Assembly (NCBI RefSeq): GCF_963677035.1
Contig: NZ_OY781472.1
Location: 3,501,658-3,565,657, forward strand
From: an uncultured Hyphomonas sp.
GTDB lineage: Bacteria; Pseudomonadota; Alphaproteobacteria; Caulobacterales; Hyphomonadaceae
Length of the DNA: 64,000 nucleotides
Reading direction: 5' to 3'
The notes beneath the pieces are model-generated. The model worked only from the letters and a program-made list of their open reading frames with translations, was not told the DNA's origin and ran no database searches. How positions within the stretch are numbered: the stretch's first letter is position 1; each line of letters opens with the position of its first letter. This document shows positions 32,207 through 41,504 of this stretch, in pieces. Made by a program: the position numbers and the translations under genes.

Positions 32207-34456
32207 TTAACGAACAATCGTTTTGCCATCAGACGAAATATAAAATCCGTCCAGGACAATCGCCATCGTCTCACTCAGGTTCCGGGCATCTTCGCCCAAA
32301 GCGAATTCGTACCGGCCTGCTGGCACCTGCCAATTGTCATTTTTCCATTCCGCCAGCAGACGTGGATCAATCTGCAGACTAAAGCCCTGCTCCTCATCCG
32401 GACCAAGCTCCTGCTTCACAAAACCGACCAGCCGCTGCTTTGTCTCTCCATCAACAGACACGAGATATAGCTGAGCAACATCTGCCCCGCGAGAGGCGCC
32501 TGTATTCTTCATCACGAAGGAGGCATATATTCCCGTACCTTGCTTGCGAACCTCAAGACCGCTCAGATCGAAATCGGTGTAGCTGAGCCCAAATCCAAAT
32601 GGGAAAAGCGGCTCGAACTTTTTACGCGCATACCAGCGATAGCCAACATCTGAACCCTCGATATTGTAATCGACGTCAAGCGTTTGCCCGGGCGCTCCCG
32701 CACCGATAAAGCTCAATTCGACAGAGTCGAGACCATGCAGCACAGGGCGGGGCAACTGGTCGACCGAGGCTGGGAAAGTCACCGGCAGGTGCCCTGACGG
32801 ATTCACGTCGCCGAACAGCACATCTGAGATCGCCTCCCCTCCGCGTGCACCGGAATACCAGGCTTCCACGATGCCGGCGACATCGTCTTTCCACGGCATA
32901 AGAACCGGTCCGCCGGTTTCCAATACGACAATCGTATTTGGATTGGCTGCTGCGACGGCGGCGATCAGTTCGTCCTGTCCTTGCGGAAGAGAGAGATCCG
33001 GGACGTCATATCCTTCGGTCATGTATTGGGTGGCAAACACAATCGCCACATCCGCATCGGCAGCTGCCATCGCAGCTTCAGACGCATACCGGCCGTCCCG
33101 GAAGGTAATGTCCGCATCCGGCACCGCCGCCCGGATCGCAGCCAATGGCGAGGCGCGGTTGTATTCCTGATTAATGAAATGCGCCACATAAGGCTCGATA
33201 CCCGGCAGCATCGGCACCGATACGGATGGGCCTTCATCGCTATGGACGCGGGAGGATCCGCCGCCGACGGGCGTACCGGCATCGGCATAGCCGCCGATGA
33301 CAGCGATTGAACCTACGGAGCTGGACAATGGCAGGACGCCCTTCTCATTCCTGAGGAGCACGATGGCTTCCTGTGCCGCAGCAAGAGAAACGGCCTCATC
33401 AGCCTGGCGGTCAACGGCCTTGATTTCCGGTGGGTCTGCAGACAGCCCATGATCATAGATCGCGTACAGGATATTGCGTACCATTTGCCCAAGACGATCC
33501 GCATAGACAGCATCCTGCTCCGCGGCTTCTTTCAGGGGCTCGCCGAAGAACAATCCCTCATCCAGAGCCGCGCCTGACTGCTGGTCGAGGCCGGCAAGGG
33601 CAAAGTCGAGCGCCTCTACGGCACCCCAGTCCGACATGACAAACCCTTTGTAACCCCAGTCGTCTCTCAGCACATCCGTCAGCAGAAAACGGCTGCCGCA
33701 GCTCAACGGCCCGTTGATCCGGTTGTATGCGCACATGATCGAGCCGGCATTCGATTGCTCGATGGCCATCTCGAAGGCAAGCAGATCGCTCTCACGCAAT
33801 GCATCTTCGTCGATGACGACATTCATGAAATGGCGGCCGGTCTCCTGAGCATTGATGGCGAAATGCTTCAGGGTCGCGATGATATTGTTCGACTGGATAC
33901 CTCGGACGGCTGCAGCCCCGATCTGGGCGGCATGAAGAGGATCTTCGCTAACATACTCGAAGGTCCGCCCATTGCGCGGATCTCGCATGAGATTGATCCC
34001 GCCTGCCAGCATAACATTGTAGCCCTTGGCCAGCGCTTCGCTGCCGATCATCGCGCCGCCGGCTTCAACGATTTCCGGATTCCATGTCGCGCCCTGGGCG
34101 ATGCCTGACGGCAACGCCGTGGCACCATTCCCTCGTGACCCGGCGACCCAGCTGACGCCATGGCTGGCATCCGTTTCAAACAGCGCCGGAACGCCCAGAC
34201 GCGGGACACCTGATACGTAACCAGCACCGGGCCTCGCTTCTTCAGGCGGCACAATATCACCAAACGGAATGGCCAGCCATCCAAGCGTCAACGCTGTGCG
34301 CTCTTCATCGGTCATCTGAGCTTCGGTGGCCTTCGCTTTTGCAAGCGCTTTCGAATTGGCCTCCGGAATCTGAGCTTGCTGCGCCGAAGCGCCCCCTTCC
34401 AAAAGCAAGAGTGAAAGTGCGGTGACAAAAATCTGGCCCAATCTGGGTGAAGGCAT
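32207..34456 (-). CDS. GH3 beta-glucosidase-type glycosidase, exported
   Basis: A 749-residue enzyme with a signal peptide (residues 1-25, ending GGASAQQ). The GH3 N-terminal barrel carries the nucleophile Asp in GFVMSDWGAVEALD; the substrate-binding Lys-His appears in IATLKHFAIN and the Arg-Asp pair in LMRDPRNGRTFEY. The second domain (GH3_C) starts near VLLRNEKGVLPLS, and the C-terminus (about 640-749) is the fibronectin-like domain of BglX-type enzymes. The enzyme removes terminal beta-linked sugars in the periplasm. It is divergent from the TetR gene at 34892 across 435 bases; no clear copy of the LacI operator seen elsewhere in the locus is present upstream. Confidence 0.9.
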   Translation of the reverse strand: MPSPRLGQIFVTALSLLLLEGGASAQQAQIPEANSKALAKAKATEAQMTDEERTALTLGWLAIPFGDIVPPEEARPGAGYVSGVPRLGVPALFETDASHGVSWVAGSRGNGATALPSGIAQGATWNPEIVEAGGAMIGSEALAKGYNVMLAGGINLMRDPRNGRTFEYVSEDPLHAAQIGAAAVRGIQSNNIIATLKHFAINAQETGRHFMNVVIDEDALRESDLLAFEMAIEQSNAGSIMCAYNRINGPLSCGSRFLLTDVLRDDWGYKGFVMSDWGAVEALDFALAGLDQQSGAALDEGLFFGEPLKEAAEQDAVYADRLGQMVRNILYAIYDHGLSADPPEIKAVDRQADEAVSLAAAQEAIVLLRNEKGVLPLSSSVGSIAVIGGYADAGTPVGGGSSRVHSDEGPSVSVPMLPGIEPYVAHFINQEYNRASPLAAIRAAVPDADITFRDGRYASEAAMAAADADVAIVFATQYMTEGYDVPDLSLPQGQDELIAAVAAANPNTIVVLETGGPVLMPWKDDVAGIVEAWYSGARGGEAISDVLFGDVNPSGHLPVTFPASVDQLPRPVLHGLDSVELSFIGAGAPGQTLDVDYNIEGSDVGYRWYARKKFEPLFPFGFGLSYTDFDLSGLEVRKQGTGIYASFVMKNTGASRGADVAQLYLVSVDGETKQRLVGFVKQELGPDEEQGFSLQIDPRLLAEWKNDNWQVPAGRYEFALGEDARNLSETMAIVLDGFYISSDGKTIVR

Positions 34457-34891
34457 GTGGTTCTCTATCTTTTGAATTGGTGTGTTTTACTGTGCTGGTG
34501 GGTCTTCGTGTCCGCACCGGCGGCAACTGAGTGTTCTGGTGGTGGAGGCGGCTCGCAGTCGCAGCGGCGTTCAATCAATCGGTGGATCGCACATCATTCT
34601 TTCGGTCTCCTCCGGCCATTCCATTATAATTTTACCAATTGGAAGATTTTCACAGCCAAGAGATAGCGTCAAGCTTTCCGCTCGAATTTGGTAGACCGGG
34701 TTTGGAACGACCGCCTCTGCCGCTCAGGGCTACCCGCTCCCCCTTGCCGGATAAGAAGGATCCGGCAAGAAGCTTGCCGAGACACGGAAAATCCAGCACG
34801 TGGTCGCCTAATGCTCTTGTGCTGGCATGATTTGCTTATGCAGAGTTGCGCATGCCTGTAGAGTAGATCGTTTAATGGAGGTCGCGTTTTA
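34457..34891. other. Divergent intergenic region between GH3 and TetR genes
   Basis: 435 bases without a convincing gene; small frames lack ribosome sites. It should contain both promoters; CCAATTGG near 34638 is a short palindrome in an AT-rich stretch. A GCACCGGCGG sequence near 34516 resembles half of the LacI operator of this locus but matches it at only 8 of 12 positions. Confidence 0.35.
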
Positions 34892-35542
34892 ATGACGTTC
34901 GCACCGGGCACCCCCAGGCCCCCTCAACAAGACCGTTCGACAGAAACCCGCGCCCGAATCCTCGACGCGGCCCTGAGCAGCTTTGCGGAACAGGGATTTG
35001 AAGCCGCGAACATCCGGGACATTTCGGAGAAGGCGAACGTCACCCATCCGATGATCACTTACCACTTCGGCAACAAGGACAAGCTCTGGCGAGCGGCCGT
35101 TGAGGAGATGTTTGAGCGGATGTCGCGGGAAGTGATCCTGCCGACACAAGCGCCTGGCCAGGATCCGGTCGAGCAGCTGAAAGCGATGGTCCGGCAATAT
35201 GTCAGATACTGCGCCATTCATCCGGAGCACGCCCGGATTACGATCGCAGAAACGGTTCGGGGTGGCGAGCGCCTCGATTGGATGGTCGAGCAATTCGTCA
35301 AGAACAACCACCACAGCATTCTGCCATTGATAGAGACCGTTATGGACACCGGTTACTTGCCCAAAATGCCCATCGTGTCCTTTCTCTACGCGCTTGTCGG
35401 CATGTGCCAGCTCCCCTTTGTGCTAGCGCGGGAGGCATCAGCCGCCTTCAAGATCGATATGCAGAGCGAACAGATGATCGAGCAGCATATCGAAACAGTC
35501 TTCCAGCTCCTGTTCAGGGAAGCCCCCGGCGGCGCATCGTAA
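34892..35542 (+). CDS. TetR-family transcriptional regulator
   Basis: A 216-residue regulator with ATG 34892 preceded by GGAGGT. The DNA-binding helix-turn-helix is at about 40-65 (ANIRDISEKANVTHPMITYHFGNKDKLW), followed by an all-helical ligand domain (VRQYVRYCAIHPEHARITIAE). It lies between the GH3 and GH2 glycosidase genes, divergent from the former and 210 bases before the latter, so it may regulate one of them, though the GH2 gene also carries a LacI-type operator. Ligand unknown. Confidence 0.9.
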   Translation: MTFAPGTPRPPQQDRSTETRARILDAALSSFAEQGFEAANIRDISEKANVTHPMITYHFGNKDKLWRAAVEEMFERMSREVILPTQAPGQDPVEQLKAMVRQYVRYCAIHPEHARITIAETVRGGERLDWMVEQFVKNNHHSILPLIETVMDTGYLPKMPIVSFLYALVGMCQLPFVLAREASAAFKIDMQSEQMIEQHIETVFQLLFREAPGGAS

Positions 35543-35723
35543 CCGGCAACTGCCAGAGGCCGGTGGGCGAGTGGTTCAGCCCCGCCCGCTACCATCTTCT
35601 TATCCCATCGCCACCTTCCCTGTCGGCACGCGGCCCGGTCAGCCGGTGAACTCCCCTGAATATCGCTCGGCGGCGGCCTGCAAGCTTGAATTTCAGGGAG
35701 ACTGGCTTAAGGTCCCAGATAAC

Positions 35724-35735
35724 GACACCGGTATC
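35724..35735 (+). promoter_or_regulatory. LacI-type operator upstream of the GH2 gene
   Basis: GACACCGGTATC lies 17 bases before the GH2 start, against the GGGAG ribosome site. It matches the perfect palindrome at 46963-46976 (GACACCGGTGTC core) at 11 of 12 positions, so binding here would block both transcription and translation start. Confidence 0.65.
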
Positions 35736-35752
35736 CTAGAGGGAGTTCAGAC

Positions 35753-38461
35753 ATGAGCCGCACATCGCTAATTGGCTTCGTTCTAGGAACACTCGTGCTC
35801 AGTCTGTCTGCCTGTGTTCAGGTATCCGGCCCTGCCAGTCAGGAAGTCTCTCAACCAGTCCGGACCGTTCAAACCTTGAGCGATGGCTGGAAATTTCAAT
35901 TCGCGAACCTGAATAACCCGCCCCTCGAAGACAATCTGGATACTCATGACTGGGAGACTGTCTCCGTCCCGCATACATGGAACCGGGTCGGGTATTACAC
36001 CAATGACCTGGTGCCCCATATCAATACCGCTGACAATGTCGACAAACGCATGGGCCAAGGCTGGTATAGCCTTGAGTTTACCGGACCAGACGGCACCGAA
36101 CCCGTACGCCACTGGCTGGAGTTTGATGCCGTCAGCCGGACCGCCGAAGTCTGGCTCAATGGTCATCGTCTGGGTGAACATCGCGGTCCATTTACGCGCT
36201 TCCGGTTTGACGTGACGGATTACATCAAGCTGGGCGAAACAAACCGGCTTGTCGTGATGGCCGATAATTCGAAGCCCGAACCCGGATCCCCAACCGCCGA
36301 TGTTTTACCGATCGCCGGAGACTTCTTTGTTCATGGCGGCATCTACAGGCCCGTCCGGCTGGTCTCGACAAATGATGTGCATATTGCCCTCAATGACCAT
36401 GGCGGCCCCGGAGTGTATGCATCGACAACCGAACTGCGCGAGGAGGCGGCGGACGTTTCGGTTCGCACGCTCGTTTCGAACGATGAAAACGAAGCCAGAC
36501 CAATCTCGCTGCGTGTGTCTCTCATTGATGCCGATGGCAACACTGTTGCGACACAATTGCTCGACCCGTCATTACTGGATGCGCACCAGACTGCCGAATT
36601 CGCAACGGTTCTCACTGTGCCGACACCCCGGCTCTGGCAGGGAACGGCCGATCCCTATTTGTATACATTGCGTGCAGAAGTGACTGACCCGGCCGGGCGC
36701 CAGCTGGACCTGCTCGATCAACCATTTGGCATTCGACAGATCACGATCGATCCGGAAATGGGCCTGTTCCTCAATGGCAAGCAAACACCTCTCCACGGAG
36801 TGGCCTATCACCAGGACCGTGAAGGAAAGGGCTGGGCTGTTTCACTAGAAGACGTTGCCGGCGATCTCGACATAATGAAGGAGATGGGCACCAACACCAT
36901 TCGTCTTGCCCACTACCCGCATGGCCAGCCGATCCACAATCTCGCTGACAAGAACGGCATTATTCTCTGGGACGAGATACCTCTCGTCTCGCTTTGGGAC
37001 TTCGGGGCCGATGAAACCGAGACCAATCTTGCGCTCAAAGCAAATGCCAAACTCCAATTGCAGGAATTGATCCACCAGAATTTCAATCATCCGTCGGTAG
37101 CGGTATGGGGCATTGCAAATGAAGTCGACTTCGGATCGCTGCTCCCGGCCTTTATCGGCGACAAGAGCGGCAGAATACCCGATCCGATGCCCCTGCTACG
37201 TGACCTGGCCGAAATCGCGGCAGAAGAAGACCCGTTCAGGGACAGCGTTCTGGCAAACTGCTGCGATGCCGTTGAGACCATGTCGGATGACAAAACGCCC
37301 CCGGTTGCCAACGTGACAGATGCGTATGGCGTGAACCGCTATTATGGCTGGTATTATGGCGACGCATCGCAATTCGGAAGCCAGCTGGATACGCTTCATG
37401 CTATGCGGCCTGACAAGCCCCTCTCTATATCGGAATATGGTGCAGGCGGCGCGATTTCTCTCCAGACGGATGACCCGACTGGTGGCCCGCCGGACTCGCG
37501 CGGGCACAACCAGCCAGAGGGATACTTCAATCTGATCCATGAAAAAGCGTGGGCGGACATCTCCGCTCGCCCTTATATCTGGGCGAGCTGGGTCTGGAAC
37601 GGTTTCGATTTCGCCACGACGATCCGAAAAGAAGGCGATGCGCGCGATATCAACACAAAGGGACTGGTGACCTATGACCGCCAGGTGAAGAAGGACGCCT
37701 ATTATTTCTACAAGGCAAACTGGTCCGGCACCCCGACCGTCTATCTGGTTGGACGCCGATATGGCGACCGTGCCTATGCCGTGACCGATGTGAAGGTCTA
37801 TTCAAACGCGCCTGAAACGAAACTCATCGTGAATGGCGTCTCGATGGGGCCGGCAGATTCCTGCATTCAGTCCGTGTGTATCTGGCCACAGGTCCGGCTG
37901 GCCGCAGGTGACAACACGCTTGTCGCCAAAGGGCACTTCAAGGACGAAGAGGTTTCGGACGAGGTGACCTGGTCGCTCGCCGCCAATCTGGAGACCTCAT
38001 ACAACATCGATGCCGGCACTCTGCTGGCAGCGCATGACGACGAGAAGACATTCGGATCCGATACGTTCTTCGATGGGGGAACCGCAGAATCGGCGGACGA
38101 GGCCGGCACCTGGGGCAAACCAGCAGTTACGCCCGATATTACCGGGGCGCGCAACCGGCTGCTGGATGCCACCTATCGTTCAGGTGATTTCACCTATGAA
38201 CTTCCCCTGCCCCAGGGCAAATACAAGGTCACGCTCATCTTCATGGAGCCAGACCTTGCGCCTGATGAACGTACGTTTGACGTGATCTCAAACGGTCAGC
38301 CTGTTCTCAGGAACTTCGATATCGCTTCGGCAGCCGGGGGCCCCTTGCGGGAAGTCCAGCGCACATTCTCTGCAAGCGTCGAGGATGGGCCCCTCAGCCT
38401 GCAATTCCAACCCGTGACGGGCGATGCAATCGTCTCAGCAATTATGGTATCACCAGAATAG
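35753..38461 (+). CDS. GH2 glycosidase, lipoprotein, with C-terminal malectin-like domain
   Basis: A 902-residue enzyme. The signal peptide ends LSLSAC (lipobox, Cys21), so it is lipid-anchored. The order is: jelly-roll sugar-binding domain (about 40-200), immunoglobulin-like domain, TIM barrel (about 335-640) with acid/base Glu in WGIANEVDFG and nucleophile Glu in SISEYGAGG, then a further beta domain and a malectin-like domain (about 760-902; FTYELPLPQGKYKVTLIF, FDI). The GH2 family includes beta-galactosidases, beta-glucuronidases and beta-mannosidases. Since it shares the LacI operator with uronate-catabolism genes, beta-glucuronidase activity is a reasonable guess. No paralogue in the window. 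Confidence 0.9.
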   Translation: MSRTSLIGFVLGTLVLSLSACVQVSGPASQEVSQPVRTVQTLSDGWKFQFANLNNPPLEDNLDTHDWETVSVPHTWNRVGYYTNDLVPHINTADNVDKRMGQGWYSLEFTGPDGTEPVRHWLEFDAVSRTAEVWLNGHRLGEHRGPFTRFRFDVTDYIKLGETNRLVVMADNSKPEPGSPTADVLPIAGDFFVHGGIYRPVRLVSTNDVHIALNDHGGPGVYASTTELREEAADVSVRTLVSNDENEARPISLRVSLIDADGNTVATQLLDPSLLDAHQTAEFATVLTVPTPRLWQGTADPYLYTLRAEVTDPAGRQLDLLDQPFGIRQITIDPEMGLFLNGKQTPLHGVAYHQDREGKGWAVSLEDVAGDLDIMKEMGTNTIRLAHYPHGQPIHNLADKNGIILWDEIPLVSLWDFGADETETNLALKANAKLQLQELIHQNFNHPSVAVWGIANEVDFGSLLPAFIGDKSGRIPDPMPLLRDLAEIAAEEDPFRDSVLANCCDAVETMSDDKTPPVANVTDAYGVNRYYGWYYGDASQFGSQLDTLHAMRPDKPLSISEYGAGGAISLQTDDPTGGPPDSRGHNQPEGYFNLIHEKAWADISARPYIWASWVWNGFDFATTIRKEGDARDINTKGLVTYDRQVKKDAYYFYKANWSGTPTVYLVGRRYGDRAYAVTDVKVYSNAPETKLIVNGVSMGPADSCIQSVCIWPQVRLAAGDNTLVAKGHFKDEEVSDEVTWSLAANLETSYNIDAGTLLAAHDDEKTFGSDTFFDGGTAESADEAGTWGKPAVTPDITGARNRLLDATYRSGDFTYELPLPQGKYKVTLIFMEPDLAPDERTFDVISNGQPVLRNFDIASAAGGPLREVQRTFSASVEDGPLSLQFQPVTGDAIVSAIMVSPE

Positions 38462-38730
38462 GATCGCGACGCCTGGGATAATCGGCACAAGCTGGAAGTT
38501 TCGGGTCCTCCTTACGCCTTCGATACGCACTTGTGGGCAGACGGCGCACAACGCCGCCGCAGGGGCGATGGGCGCAAGGACCAGATACCACAATGACGCC
38601 GCCACGATCAGATGACGGCCCCGTTACACCTCAATCCCGTCTGGGCTTGCCTGAACGTACGGGCACCGCTGCGCCCAGCCGAAGCGGCTCCCTGATAGCC
38701 CCCCCAAAAAAAGAACAGACTTGGACCACC
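38462..38730. other. Gene-free region after the GH2 gene
   Basis: No gene with a ribosome site or domain is visible. The stretch has a G/C-rich centre with several short Arg/Thr-rich frames and a C-run followed by an A-run near 38697-38712. Nothing further can be said. Confidence 0.4.
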
Positions 38731-38766
38731 AAAGAAAAAGCCCTCCGCTTTTAACAAGCGGAGGGC
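38731..38766 (-). terminator. Strong intrinsic terminator of the TonB receptor gene
   Basis: Reading the minus strand, an 11-bp perfect stem (GCCCTCCGCTT / AAGCGGAGGGC) with loop GTTAA is followed by a T-rich tail TTTTTCTTT. It lies 41 bases after the receptor stop codon at 38808, in the correct orientation. Confidence 0.9.
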
Positions 38767-38807
38767 CGGGGCAAGCTCTTTCGAGCAGGGAGGAAAGTAG
38801 GGTCGAT

Positions 38808-41099
38808 CTAGAAGCTGCCCTTCAGACGAACGCCGAAATAGCGTTGCGAAGCACGGGGTTTGATCTGCAACAGAACCGATGTACCGCCAAAGAGGCCGGA
38901 CAGGTTCGAGATAGATGACGCGTATTCCTGTTCGAAGAGGTTCTGTACGAAGAAGGAAACGCGGTAGTGCTCATCCATATCCGAGAAGGCGACATTCGCA
39001 TTGAAGATGCCATATCCGTCCTGAGTGGTGAGGGGGTCTCCAAACAGGTCAAACCGCACATCGTCCTGGTAAGTATAATTCGCGTTGGCGGTCATGTTGA
39101 TGTCGTTCCAGGGCAGAACCGTGTCATAGGTCGCACCAATGGAAACCTTCACGTCCGGCGAATTGGACAGATCCGTACCGGCCAGGTCTTGCACACCACC
39201 GACACATCCCTGTTCAACAGTTTGGTCATTGTAGCATCGCGCACCCGGAAAACTCTTCACCGTGGCGTTAATCAGCGCCGCGCTAAGGTCGAGACGCCAA
39301 TTGTTATTCAGCTGGCTGGCCAAATCAAATTCAAGACCTTGTGTTCTCAGCTTACCAACATTGTTCAACCTGAAGACCGCAAGACCGTCGACTTCTTCCG
39401 AGCTCTGAGCCTGATAATCCTCATAAGTGGTCGTGAAGGCAACGGCGCTGAATTGGGTCGTATCATCAAAGATACGCCCCTTGAGTCCGGCTTCGTACGA
39501 GACCGAATGCTCAGCCCCGACCGGATTGTCAGCACGCGACTGGTTAAAGCCTGAGGATACATCGTAACCCTGCCCTTTGTAGCCAGTAGCAACTGTACCG
39601 AATGCTGTCAGACCGTTGTCGAATTCATACTGGAGCGCGAGCTTTCCGGTAACTGCCGTCTCGGAATCATCTCCGACATAGTGCTGCGGTTCGGCTCCGG
39701 CGTAGTCATTGAATTCGACGCTTATTTTTTCATCGGAGACTCTCACGCCAGCAGTGAGATTCCACTTATCGCTCATATAATACGTACCCTGCGCGAAGGC
39801 TGCCAGATTCTTCGTGCCGGACTTGGCGTCCCAGTCTGCGACAAATACCGGCTGTCGGCTAAATGCCCGCGACGTGTCAGAGTCAGAATACCAAAGTCCT
39901 ACCAAATAATCGAATGCACCACCCTCAGTGGAAACCAGGCGCAATTCCTGGGTAAACTGATTTGCTTCGAATGGGCCGCTCTGAACAATCCCACCCGACA
40001 GTGCACCACCGGAAAGCAGGCCAGCAAGATTATAGTCGCTGCCGTCCACGTCATAGGCGAACTTGTAGTTCCAATCCTGGTAGCTCGAGATGGACACAAG
40101 CTCTGCAGGCCCCAGATCATAAGAAAACTTTACCGATCCTGTGAACTGTTCGTTGTTGGAGAGTGGCTCATCGTCAGCACGTACGTTGTAGTTCGATTCA
40201 CCCGGCGTGATTCCATCGAGAATTTCCGACGCGGGCACCAAACCAAGTAGCTCTGCTCCGTCCGGGACTAGCCGATAGGTGGGCACAGTTCCGTTCACAT
40301 CCCGCTTGGAGTAATCGAGGATCAACCGCGCCGCGAGCCGCTCGCTGAGGTCTGCAGTGAACTTTGCCCGAAGCCCCCAACCTTCGTCATCATTCAGGTC
40401 ATGGCCAGTGGTCAAATTATGGATATACCCATCGCGCTTGAAGGTGTAGCCGTTCAACCGGAAGCCGACGGCATCGCCAATCGGACCTGAGAGCGAGGCA
40501 TTCAGCCTGGCCTCTCCATCATCGGTCAGTATCGCTTCAAGAGACCCGGTCAGGTCATCGCTCGGGGCTTCGGTCACAATGTTTATGACGCCTGCCGAAG
40601 CATTCTTACCAAACAGGGTCCCTTGGGGGCCCCTCAGGACCTCGATACGCTCGATATCGTTCAGGGTATTGAAGGCCTGCGCTTGCTGCACGACCGGAAC
40701 ATCATCGACAATTACGGAAACGGCCGGTTCGACACCAATACTGAACGCATACGTACCTATGCCACGCAGATTGATGGAACTATTGTTTGTGTTGTCCCCC
40801 TCGTCGATTGTAAGCGAAGGCGACACCCGCGTCAGATCGGAGAACTCCGCCACTCCGGCATTCTCAAGAGACTCTGCAGAGACCGCAGAAACTGCCGCGG
40901 GTACATCCAGAATGTTCTGCTCGCGCTTGTTGGCAACAACGAGAACCGTTTCGAGCTTCTTGGAAGCTTCGGCCGGAGCGGATTGTGCTACCTCCTGGGC
41001 GAACGCGCTCGATGGTACGACAGCAATTGACGACATCAGAATCGCAAGCGCGGACGTTGTCTGAAACAGTTTGCGGTCAACTAGAATTTTGATTCTCAT
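38808..41099 (-). CDS. TonB-dependent receptor of the glycan/uronate locus
   Basis: A 763-residue outer-membrane receptor. Signal peptide 1-35 (ending SSAFAQEVA), TonB box region ETVLVVANKREQN, plug domain (about 55-170, with INLRGIGTYAF and ERIEVLRGPQGTLFGKNASAG), and a barrel ending KGSF with terminal Phe. ATG 41099 follows GGGAGG. A copy of the LacI operator (41154-41165) is 55 bases upstream, so it should be induced with the TRAP and uronate genes; the terminator at 38731-38766 closes it as a single-gene unit. Likely ligand: the uronate-containing oligosaccharide cut by the GH2/GH3 enzymes. Transport through such receptors depends on TonB-ExbBD, not present here. Confidence 0.9.
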   Translation of the reverse strand: MRIKILVDRKLFQTTSALAILMSSIAVVPSSAFAQEVAQSAPAEASKKLETVLVVANKREQNILDVPAAVSAVSAESLENAGVAEFSDLTRVSPSLTIDEGDNTNNSSINLRGIGTYAFSIGVEPAVSVIVDDVPVVQQAQAFNTLNDIERIEVLRGPQGTLFGKNASAGVINIVTEAPSDDLTGSLEAILTDDGEARLNASLSGPIGDAVGFRLNGYTFKRDGYIHNLTTGHDLNDDEGWGLRAKFTADLSERLAARLILDYSKRDVNGTVPTYRLVPDGAELLGLVPASEILDGITPGESNYNVRADDEPLSNNEQFTGSVKFSYDLGPAELVSISSYQDWNYKFAYDVDGSDYNLAGLLSGGALSGGIVQSGPFEANQFTQELRLVSTEGGAFDYLVGLWYSDSDTSRAFSRQPVFVADWDAKSGTKNLAAFAQGTYYMSDKWNLTAGVRVSDEKISVEFNDYAGAEPQHYVGDDSETAVTGKLALQYEFDNGLTAFGTVATGYKGQGYDVSSGFNQSRADNPVGAEHSVSYEAGLKGRIFDDTTQFSAVAFTTTYEDYQAQSSEEVDGLAVFRLNNVGKLRTQGLEFDLASQLNNNWRLDLSAALINATVKSFPGARCYNDQTVEQGCVGGVQDLAGTDLSNSPDVKVSIGATYDTVLPWNDINMTANANYTYQDDVRFDLFGDPLTTQDGYGIFNANVAFSDMDEHYRVSFFVQNLFEQEYASSISNLSGLFGGTSVLLQIKPRASQRYFGVRLKGSF

Positions 41100-41153
41100 G
41101 ACTTTTACGCCTCCCAGGTAATTTATATGTCAATTATTCTACCACTTGGTAAC

Positions 41154-41165
41154 GTCACCGGTGTC
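41154..41165 (-). promoter_or_regulatory. LacI-type operator upstream of the TonB receptor
   Basis: GTCACCGGTGTC, 55 bases before the receptor ATG. It matches the palindrome core GACACCGGTGTC at 11 of 12 positions. Confidence 0.65.
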
Positions 41166-41504
41166 CTAAGGCAAGCAGCTTCGTTCGACATCGTTACTGT
41201 GGGGCGCCAGTCCAAGGAGTAAACAGACGCAAGAAGCATACATCAAACCATTGTTTTGTATTTGTTTTTTTATAATGGGCGCGCTCTTTGTGCCCAAAAG
41301 ACAACAGCACAAAAATTTACTTTTACGAATGATCCAGGGAGATCAAAGTTTGCAATCGCTTATCTGAGATCGACGTGAACCGCGCTCGACAAGATGCTTA
41401 GCTAACCGACAACATTGAGGGCAGTTTTATACTGAGAACCGCATTGTATGCAGGCCGACAGAACAGGCATATCAAGCCTTATAACGCCAGAGAGTATCAG
41501 GCGC
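41166..41504. other. Region between the receptor promoter and the end of uxuB
   Basis: No gene seen. AT-rich around 41250-41330 with T-runs and a TATAAT at 41271-41276 on the plus strand, but no gene to which it would belong. The receptor promoter should lie near 41100-41200. Confidence 0.35.

Noticed and set aside
34511..34524. Possible fifth LacI operator upstream of the GH3 gene
   Set aside because: CGCACCGGCGGC matches the core at only 8 of 12 positions and lacks the palindromic right half.
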